NCBI GenBank assembly: GCA_009760885.1
Contig: CM019693.1
Span: 1,678,300-1,742,299 of the forward strand
DNA: 64,000 nucleotides
Origin: Achatina immaculata
Taxonomy: Eukaryota; Mollusca; Gastropoda; Stylommatophora; Achatinidae
Direction of reading: 5' to 3'
The notes below the pieces were generated by a model. It saw only the letters and a list, made by a program, of their open reading frames with translations, did not search any database and had not been told where the DNA came from. Positions 1-10,400 of the stretch are shown piece after piece (position 1 is the stretch's first letter; every line of letters begins with the position of its first letter). Both the position numbers and the translations under genes were made by a program.

Positions 1-1
1 A

Positions 2-541
2 AACTCACAAAACTCACGTCTGTGGTCGTCGAGCAATCCTAATGTTCTGCAAGAAACACCTCTACATGATCAGAAAGTTGGAGTGTGGGTGGCAATATCC
101 CGTCAGTGTATTGTTGGCCCCATATTCTTTGTAGAAGCGGTGGATAGTAAACGATGTGGTTCAATACTCCACGATTTTATTAGCCTTTTGGAGGAGGACG
201 AAATAATGTATTCATGGTTTCAGCAAGACAGTGCTACCCCTCATACTGCCACCAGCTCTATGAAACTTTTGGAGGAATTTTTCTGTCAATGTATCATTTC
301 TAAAAATTTATGGCCACCCAGATCACTGGATCTGACTCCGCTAGACTTTTATTTGTGGGATGCAATAAAAGGAAAAGTGTATCGTGATTGCCCTCACACA
401 ACTGATGAACTAAAGTAGACAATAAGTAGAAACATAAGTGACATCTCACAAGAAACTTTACAAAGAGTTTTTGATAACAAAATTAAACATGTGCAAGCCA
501 GTGTTGACGCACAAGGATTTCATTTCGAACATCGCCTTTAA
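2..541 (+). pseudogene. Tc1/mariner-superfamily transposase, C-terminal part, degraded
   Basis: One frame runs from the left edge to a TAA at 539-541, broken only by a TAG at 416-418. It shows the DDE-transposase signatures GVWVAIS, WFQQDSATPH and PPRSLDLTPLDFYLW, with 38 residues between the second and third catalytic Asp. The end resembles the usual C-terminus of this family (LQRVF, then GFHFEHRL). The N-terminal DNA-binding domain and first Asp lie outside the window. The spacing and the DLTPLDF motif point to a Tc1/mariner-related family different from the DD34D mariner at the right edge. A dead transposon copy is certain; the exact family is not. Confidence 0.85.
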
Positions 542-1404
542 GATAAGACAAATTTACGTGTACTAATTCTTTTCAATATTAAAATATTAATATACAATTG
601 TAATTTTCAAAGGCTAATGACATAATTTTATATTTTAATTATTTTTTAAAGTAAATTCTCACAGCTACTCATTGCAATAAACCCGTATAATGTAAAATGG
701 CTTTCCATACTTTGATTTGAAACTTAACACTAACGATGCAATCAGAACGGCCTAGATAACTATCTACGTCCAGTCATTGCCTACCTGAATTTTTACTCAC
801 TACCAAGTGACTTTCGAAACATCCTGCACTACAGCCATTCAGGGGAGAATCAAAGTAGCTATTTTTTAGTTCTATGTTGACTAGATTCAGCGAACAGGAT
901 ATATCAACATACCAGTACAATGGCATCAGTGCCTATGGTGATCAGTAACATTTCTTATCAATAGAATCATCAACAATGAAGGAAATGGACCCATTAAGAA
1001 AGTGTGTTGTGTGTGCAAAAAGTAAAAGACAAGAAGAAAAAAAAAAATATGCATGACACACTGTGATGTCACATTGTGTTATTTTAGAACATTTCATACA
1101 AAGAACATTTTTTAAAAAAAGAAAATAATTTGTTCTCCTTTTTTAACTTTTATGTTAAAAAAAAAAAAAAACTTCCATGAAGAAGCTTTAGTGATGATGA
1201 AGAGAAATAGTAACACGTGACAAGAATGGGAGACAATGACCAAGAGTTGCTCAGCACCAGGGTAAATCTCACAAGCAGAAGTATGTAGCACAGCGGGTCA
1301 TGACATGGAAGGTGAACGTAGCAATGAAAAGGTTAGTAAAAACTCTCAAACACCCCCCCCCCGTAACTTTCCCTTGCAAACACACACACACAAACAGAAT
1401 AATC
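542..1404. other. AT-rich spacer downstream of RPL23A
   Basis: A/T-rich sequence with short poly-A and poly-T runs and a small (CA)n stretch near 1380. I see no gene or recognisable repeat. The left part may include the 3' flank and terminal inverted repeat of the mariner-like relic, but no terminus could be recognised. Confidence 0.5.
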
Positions 1405-1427
1405 TTACGATGTTGTGGGAATAATAA

Positions 1428-1433
1428 TTTATT
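1428..1433 (-). terminator. RPL23A: Polyadenylation signal of RPL23A
   Basis: On the minus strand AATAAA lies seven bases after the TAA stop. A very short 3' UTR is usual for ribosomal protein genes. Confidence 0.7.
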
Positions 1434-1439
1434 TCTGAC

Positions 1440-1454
1440 TTAGATAATACCAAT
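1440..1454 (-). CDS. RPL23A: RPL23A exon 5 (last four codons and stop)
   Basis: Minus-strand acceptor (tccacag) followed by ATT GGT ATT ATC TAA = I-G-I-I-stop, the conserved end of L23a across animals. Phase 0 matches exon 4, which ends in AAC AAG before gtgagt. Too short to be found as an ORF; identified by phase and by the family's invariant C-terminus. Confidence 0.88.
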   Translation of the reverse strand: MGII

Positions 1455-4400
1455 CTGTGGACCAGAGAGAACAAAAAAATTACTTTCTTACATGTTATAT
1501 CAAAAAGGGTTAAAAAAAATAATTAAAAAATAAAATAATTTTCCACATAACAAGCAATTTAAAAAATCACTGATCTTAATATGATTCAATTTATAAAATA
1601 CAAGTAAAAATGATGTGACAAACTCGCATGGCCTATAAAATAACTACTAAAAAAATGATGTGACAGACTCACACTGCCTATAAAATAACTACTAGAAAAA
1701 TGTGGAAAGATCAGAAACACAGTGCACACACTGTCTGTTGATATAAAAAAGAGCTGGGGAAGACAAATACCAGAAGAAAGAGCTGATGACAGGAAGAAGA
1801 AGAAGATAGACATGGGGCAATTAGCTCTGAACTGGGTGGCTGCTTAATGATCTTGTATACATTTTCTTTGCATTCATGTGGCCCATCCTTCAGTGAAGAT
1901 CTTTAGTAATAAAAGTGGTAACAAAAGAAACCTGACATACAGATCCAGGAAGCAGGCTACTAGTCGGCTTCACCAAGCTTGGAATTTTGTTGATCCCTAC
2001 TTGCTGGCTAAGCTGAAATAACACACCAGCCTATCTGCACAAGCACTGCAGCCAGTTCAGGTTTGCTGGAACTGGTTATAAAACTGTTCTGACCCTCAAG
2101 CGGTCATCTGTGCTCCTGAACAGCATGGAGGTTTGTGGGCTTCTGCTCCACACAGGTGGTCCTGCAGGCTCTAGAGGATTATTATACATATGTAAATGAC
2201 CAAATAAAGCACATTATGTCTAGGCAAACAGGAGAACAATACTCACCTTGTTTGCTATATCTAATGCATCATAATCAGAGGCTATTCGTACATATGCCTT
2301 CTTTTCACAGTCGGGTCTGAAAAGAAAAGGTGGCAATGACAGCTATATATTCTGCCAAATATACTGCTACGAGATTGTATGATTTCACTATAACAACAAA
2401 TTTCTTTGGTTATAGCTAATTTAAGATCTCACAGTACAGGGAAAGCGTTGGATGGGATGTGTTATTAATATGTTAAAGCACTATTTAATGGCCATCATGA
2501 ATGTATTAAAACCTTACAACAGCATGCTAAAGAAATACCACAATGAGCTGTGATCGGGTCTTGACCATCTATGGTTAGCTGGATCTGATAAAAGATCTCC
2601 AACCAGATAACCTTAACTCCCATGTCAGAAAGGTAACCAGAAAGCAAAGTCACATCCAAGAAACTGACTCATATTCATGTTTTTAAATTGATGATGTTTT
2701 TAAATTGATGAATGAATGAATCTTTCTTAACAGAATAAGACAAAAGCAATTTTTTTGCCATGGTTAAATGTTCATTTTGATGATAACCTTACATCCTTCC
2801 CGTGCTGTTAAATGTCACATAGGGCTCGCATGGTAGTTTGCCAAGTCTTCCTGTCCTTTGAGAGCTTATCAACTTCATCAAGGGATTTTATGCCTACAAA
2901 TTTGGCCTCTCTTAACAATGTCCTCTTTAGAGTTTCACATGATTGACTTCTTTTTCTTCGGCCTGTAGTGTTCCACTTGAGAGCTTGTTTTCGGATTCTC
3001 TGACTGTTTCTACTCATCACGTAACCAACATACGTCCATTTCTTTTTTTGTAATCACCCATGAGACATGTTCACTCATCTGCCTTATCTCTGCGCTGTTC
3101 TTGAATTCATTCCACTTTATACTGAGTAATTTCCTTACGCATTTGTTTTCAAAAGAGTCTAATCTGTTATCTATTTCTTTAAATGTTTTCCAGCTTTCAC
3201 ATGCATAAATGAGGGTGGATATTAGATTTGAACTGAATAATCTTAGCTTGGTTTTTGTGCTTCTGAGTGCCATGTGTTCTAAAGATTCTTGATGGTCAAT
3301 GCTGCTTTTGCAATTTCTAATTCTAACTTCCTTTCTGGTGTCACCATCCTGGTCTATGTAGCTGCCATGGTATGCAAACTGGTGTACACTGCAGAATACA
3401 CTGTATCTTTAATTCTGTTCAGAATTAATTTGAAAAATTCCCTTGGCACAACTGATGGTAAGCTCCAATTATTGCAGTTACTAAGGTTGCCTTTTGGTAC
3501 TTTAACAATGCTTTTTTTCCATTTAGATTGGACTTTTTCTTCTTTCCAAACTTTATTAAACATTCTTTGTAGTTGGCTCTTGCTGCCACTGTTAATAGCT
3601 TTTAACATTCCAGCTGTTATTTCATATTCACCTGCAGCTTTATTGTTAGCCATTAGATTCTCTGCTTTTTCAATTTCATTCAATGTAATTTCATCTAGGT
3701 TGACATTTAGTTGTAGTATTGGTAAGCTGGTTTCAAGGTTTATCAATTTTTTTTAGGTGTGGTTTATTAAGTATCTTTTGACAATAATACTGGTTATAAA
3801 TATCCGTGTACCAAACTAAACCATGACTGCTGCTTCTCTTGCATTTAATTTCATATGCTCAGCTATCAAGACAAATACGGGAGCTGCCTCCATGAATCTC
3901 ATCATCAGTAGTGGTCCTTCTTGCATGTCCATGCTCTTTTCATGGGACCAGGTTTGGTAAAACTCTATAACAAATGCAGGTTTGTAGGACGTGTTCTTTG
4001 AGTCTGGGAACTATTTAAGCCAGTGATTCTTAACATAGGACGCATGGACAATTACCCCCCCTCCCCTCCCCTCCCCACAGGGTTCATCAACAAAAAAATG
4101 GTCTGACTAAAAAGAATTTTAGCATCACCTAGGTTATATTTAATGCTTTAATTTTAATCAGCAGTCTACAGTTGTTCTTAGGCCACAAAGAGGGTCCACA
4201 GCCCCCTCCCCACCCCCCCAAAAATTAAGAACAACTGGTTTAAGCAAATGCAGAGTGGGCTGTGGGCAGCATTCAGTATATATAGAAGGTAAAAATCCTC
4301 CATTTCCATGCCATTAAGGGCATATTGGGAGTACAGTGCTAGGCCTGTATTTCCAAGATCATCAGCATAAGAGAGTTTCGAACTTACAATCTTTGACACG

Positions 4401-7400
4401 CTGCTGAAGCATGAAATTTGTAACTTGCCATGCCCTTTCTTACATCTTACATCCTTCCCATGCCGCTAAATGTCACATGGGGCACACATGGTAGTTCACC
4501 AAGATTTCCTGTCCTCTGCGAGTTTTTCAATCTCATCGAGGGATGTTATGCCCACTGAACTGGCTTCTCTTAACAATGTCCTTTTTTAGAGTTTCACGTG
4601 GTTCTGCTTAGCTTTATATTAGGACCTTGGGGTATCTGCTACCTGTTTTTATGTCTCAATGGAATCCGGGCTAGTCTTACATACCTGATGAGCGTATTCA
4701 CTTTTGCAACCTCTATATCATATAGCTTCTTTACTGCTATCTTGATCATTGGTTTGTTGGCTCTCTTGTCAACAATGAACACCAGGGTGTTATTGTCTTC
4801 AATTTTCTTCATGGCAGATTCTGTTGTCAGAGGGTACTTGATCACACAATACTGGTCAAGCCTGCGGATTACATTACCCAGGGATCATGTTTAACTATCT
4901 TCTATTACAAGGATATCCTAAAAGTAACATAAGTGAAGGATATATTAATAGTTGGATCAACTTCTAAAGGAAAGTAAAGCAGGCAGTAAATCAACTGTAC
5001 AATTCTGTGTGATATATAAAAATCAGGAACAGAACAGGCCAAGTAAAGACTGCATTTCAAAGAACGAGAAACATACAACACATCAACGAATCTTAGAACA
5101 CTAATATGCTGTACTGAGCCTATTTTATTATATGAAAGTGAATCGTGGACAACAGGCAGCTCTGCACAAAGATCACTGGAAGCAACAGGAATGTGATTTA
5201 TCAGAAGAAGAATGTTGTGAATTCACTGGATGCCAAATATTACTAACAAAGAATGTATAAGAAAAGGAGGGACAAAAAAAATATCAAAAGAATACAGGAC
5301 AGACAACATACTGTCACATGACATGCAATGAAAGGAGGGGGTGTTGAAAATATTGTAAAAGGAAAAATAGAGGGAAGAAGAGCCAGGAGAGAAATGATAC
5401 TGGTTAGTTTGACAAAATGGTGTGAGATCAGCACACCAAATGAACTGATGACCTGCATGAAGGATCAGGTACTATGGAGAAGGATAACAGCCAATGCCAG
5501 TCAGCATGGCACTTGATGATGATGATATAAAGCACTCTGGACTCTGTAAAAAAAAAGAACAGCGTATTGTTTCTGATTAAATAAAAAAATACAGACAGAG
5601 TCAATCATGAGAAAAACCACTAAAAAAAAATTATGCACTACTACTCCCATCAAAAGCCATTATACACTAATGGATCTCTCTGCCATTTCTTTTCTGTTTT
5701 CAGATGTGGCCCATTTCCTCTTCATATATGGAGACAGTCTCATCTGCTTGTTATTCACAATTCCCCCACTGCCAGTGCAAAGTTTTGTTCTACCCAGTGG
5801 AAACCTTCCTTCTGCACTAGAGGAGAAGCCTGTTTTTCTTATTTCTTTGGTTCACTTTCTGAATGAATTCACTTGCTATTAAGGAATATAAAGTAATTCC
5901 TGCATAATTTTCTCTTACCACTTAAATGTGTGTGAATTTGTTTACACACTATGACTTTGAGTCACATGCTCACGGACTTGAAAGTCATGTGATATCCTAT
6001 TTTCATCCATTTCCTGCTGTAGTACTGGATAAAAGCAGATAACCTTTGGAGGGGTGGGGAATCCTTCCTTCCAAAACCTTATTAACCCCTTTCTGAAGCA
6101 TAGGACTTCAACAAGGGCTTTCCGTTTATTTTTGTCCTGTGCTGTTTCTTCTACCTTGTCTCCAGGTGTAATCAATCTTTTTGTTCTCTGCTTTAAGACT
6201 CCCTGGCCAGGTGTTTCTAGGTCTTCCCTGTTTCCTCCAACCTTGGGGATTCCAGGCGAGAGCCTGTCTGGTTATGTTTATAGTAGTTTTTCAAAGTGTA
6301 TATCCTATCCATCTCCAACATCTTTTCATTATCATTTCTTTCAGTGTGGTTTGGTTCAAATCCTGCCACAGCTCTTCACTACTGATGCTATCTGGCCGTC
6401 TAATCTGAAGGATCTTCCTTAGTGTCCTGAATACAGCAGCATCTACTCAATCCAAGCTGTCCAGTCATGCTTACCATTACTGTTGCATAATATTTGTTAA
6501 TCCGGCAGTCTGAAAAGGTGAAAGTTCAGTATACATAAACATAAAAAAAGTATACGTATAATCAAGTAAGGTACAAAGTGCAGCAATTACTTATTTGTCC
6601 TGTTCACACTCCTGCGGGGATACTTGGGGGATCTTGGGAGTTTCAGGGTTTTTGGCCGTCGAAAGTGAACAGATGTTCTAATCTTGCGATTCTTCTTGTC
6701 ATGGTTTCCACGCAGAACCTTCTTCTTTGCCCTCAGCGCCTTCTCCTTTGCTTTGACTACACCTGAGTCAGCCTTGACTGGAGGGCTGGTCTTCTTGCTT
6801 TCAGGTTTTCTCTGTTCCTTTGGTGCACTTTCTTTTGGTGGCTTTGATGCACTTTCTTTTGGTGCACTCTCCTTCTGTGCACTCTCTGAGAAATTTAAAA
6901 AAAAAAAATGTTAAGAAATACAATAGTTTTAAGTCAAATTGTTAAGATACAAAGAAAACAGAAATTTTATGAATTAAATGATGTAGTCATATTAACACTT
7001 CAGGACAAATATATCTATATGGAAGCTAATGGTGTGAGTGCTTATTTACTTTATTTATTTACCTTTACCATTTGTTTTTTTTTTAACTGAGAAAAAAAAT
7101 TTTTTTTTTAGTCAAATTGGATACATTCCCCATATTAAACCCTCTGAGAACAGCTCTCACAATTTCAGAGCTTTATACTTGACTTTAAAAAAAAACATGT
7201 CACTTTGTGTTTACTACTAACAAAATTCCCATGACACACTGTTTAAACACCTGCTCTGTGCATCTAAAGCCTTCCTATAAGCCTACATCCAAGGGATGAA
7301 GTGAACAAATCTATATGCATAAATACACCAACCTTATATACTGCTCTCACATTGTATCCAGGACAAAACGACTTCTGAGCAGCCCAATAAAGGGTGGTTA

Positions 7401-10400
7401 TGTTATGTGAAGAACTGTACATTCCTTAAAGCACAGACTAGCTTATTTACAGTGTACTGTGACTGCTACTTTGTTACACCTGCCTAAGGAAGATCCTTCA
7501 GATAAGATGCCCAGACAGCATCAGTAACGAAGAGCTATAGCAGAAAATGAACCAACCCACAGTGAAATAAATAATAATGAAAAGACACTGGAGACGGATA
7601 AGGCATACACTTTGAAAGCCTACCACTAACATAACCTGACAGGCTCTCACCTTGAATAACCAGGGCAGGAGGAAACAGAGAAGACCCAAAAACGCCTGGT
7701 GAAAGAGTCTTGAAGCAGAGATAAAAAAGATGGACTACATGTGGAGATGGACAGAAGAAGCAGCTCAGGACAGAAATAAACTGAAAGCCTTTGTTGAAGG
7801 CCTATGCCCCAGATATGGGTAAAGAAACTGTGGATGGATGGACGAATGGTGACTGCTACTGAAAAAGTAAACTTAAAATTTTTACTACTCTGATGACAGA
7901 TGCATGATGACCATGATGGTCTCAATTCCACTGTCTCATATAAAAAGCTAGTTCACTATGGGTGTGCCAATTCCTAAGCTTAAGTCTTAAATACTTTTCT
8001 CAAGTGAATATACTTGTGAAATGAGTTAAGGTATGAGCTTACAGTAAGGACCTCATATGTGTTTTTTTGTGTTTTTATTCAGTTAAATTATACATCCACC
8101 CGTGTGGTACCCGGGATCTGCAAAGAATAAGACCACTGTACCCTACCACGCATGATCGTAAAAGCCAACTAAGGAGGGTTTGGCATAGGGCCAGCAACCC
8201 TATCTGGTAAAAAAACTATCAGACTGCTACAGAAACGGAAGCAAGGGAAAAAACAAATGCAGGTGGAAGGAGAAATGCTTATCAGGAAACTGAGCCCATG
8301 AAGGTTGTGGATGAAAGCCAGCCACTGGAAGTCCCCAGCCCGACTGCAGACCTCCTGGAACCTAAACACAAGATGCAAATAGGCAGCTGGAATGTAAGAA
8401 CACTTAACCAGACTGGAAAACTAGCACAAACCATCAAGGAAATGCACAGATACAAACTAGACATACTAGGAATACAAGAAGCAAGATGGACAGGACAAGG
8501 CAGAAGGAAATTAACAACACAGCACACAGAAGATACAATAATATGGTCAGGTAAAGATCTTCATGAAGGAGAAGTAGCATTGATTATAACAAAAGAAGCA
8601 TCAAGAGCATTGCTGAAATGGACCCCAATAAATGAGAGATTATTATATGCAGGGTCCAACTCAAGATTCACGAAGCTGTCTATTATAGTTTGTTATGCAC
8701 CAACAGAAGCAGCCGAAGAGGAATTAAAAGAAGATTTTTACAACAGCCTCCAAGCCACAGTAGAAACAATACCCAAGCATGATATGCTACTCATCTTGGG
8801 CGATTTCAATGCAAAAGTAGGTGAGGGAAATGAAGATAGAAGAAGAATCATGGGAAAAGAAGGAATCTGAGAAATAAATGAAAATGGAGAAAAACTGTGC
8901 AGTTTCTGTGAAGAAAACATGATGACCATCGGAGGGACAATTTTCCAACATAAAAACATCCATAAAGTGACTTGGAGGTCCCCAGATAAAACCACAGAAA
9001 ACCAAATCGATCATATACTAATAAATAACAAGTGGAAACAGTCACTACAAGATGTGCGAGCAAGGAAAGGAGCAGATGTAGGAAGTGATCACAACCTTCT
9101 GGTAGCAAAAATAAAACTAAAATTAAGGAAAGCCAAAATTGGAGAACACAGAAAAATACATTTTGATACATGAAAACTGAAAGACCAGCAAACAAGGAAC
9201 GAATTCTCAATAGTACTTAAGAACCGCTTCAGTGTCTTACAAGATGAAGCAGAAATGTCCATACTAGAGTTCAATAAAACGCTACAGGAAACAGCAAAAG
9301 AGGTGCTGGGATATCGGAAACAGAGAAAAGAGGAATGGATAAGCAAGACCACATGGGAAAAGATAGAACAAAGAAAAGAAATCAAGAAAAAATTACTGAA
9401 CACCAAATCACAAAGGCTAAAAGAACAAGTTTTAAGTAATTATGCACAAAAAGACAAAGAAGTGAAGGAATCATGCCGTCAAGACAAATGTCAATACTAT
9501 GACAACTTAGCAGAAGCAGCAGAGAAAGCAGCATATGCAAATGACATGAAAACCATATACAAAATCACAAAGCAGATGACAGGTAACTTCAGCACAAGAT
9601 GTGACAGTGAAGTAAGGACACTAAAGGGACAATTGGTCAGTGGAGAAAGAGAAAAAACTGAAAGATGGAGGGAACACTTTAACACATTACTAAACAGAGC
9701 ACAAGCAGCACAAACAATAGACATACCTGAAGCAAAAATGGAACTAAACATCAATACAGGACCAATAACAATAAGTGAAGTAAAGGAGGCAATAAAGAAG
9801 CTAAAATTAGACAAGGCACCAGGTGAAGATGAAGTGACTGCTGAGATGTTGAAAGCAGATGAAACAGAAACACCAAAACAACTTTGCCGGATATTACAAC
9901 AAATTTGGGATCTAGAAAAAGCTCCAGAGGAGTGGAAAACTGGTCTTATAGTAAAACTACCAAAGAAGGGTGACCTCAGAGATTGCGGGAACTGGAGAGG
10001 CATTACCCTACTGCCACTCACCAGTAAAGTATTTTGCAGAATAGTCATCACCAGAATTGTATCAGCACTTGAAGGAAAACTTTGAAAAGAGCAGGCAGGA
10101 TTTAGGAAAGGAAGATCATGCATAGACCACATATTTGTACTTAGACAAATATTAGAACAGGCAAATGAGTGGCATAGCACAACATATGCATTGTTTATAG
10201 ATTTTGAGAAAGCCTTTGACAGTGTCAACAGAGATGCACTATGGATAATCCTAAGATGGCATGGCCTCCCCCATAAGATAGTGAATGTAATCAAAGCCCT
10301 ATACGAGGGTTTTCAGTGCAAAGTGATCTGTGGAGAACATACCTCCACCAGCTTTAGGGTATAAACAGGAGTGAAGCAGGGATGTGTACTATCACCAACA

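Noticed and set aside
2135..2320. Plus-strand ORF around 2135-2320
   Set aside because: It overlaps RPL23A exon 4 on the opposite strand, which has splice sites and clear homology.
3855..3910. Box C/D snoRNA in RPL23A intron 3
   Set aside because: TGATGA and CTGA boxes occur at a plausible distance on the minus strand, and vertebrate RPL23A introns do host snoRNAs, but there is no terminal stem and no clear guide.
4598..4894. Plus-strand hydrophobic ORF
   Set aside because: Shadow of RPL23A exon 3 on the minus strand.
9497..10294. 265-codon minus-strand Ser/Phe-rich ORF
   Set aside because: Antisense shadow of the LINE-A reverse transcriptase.
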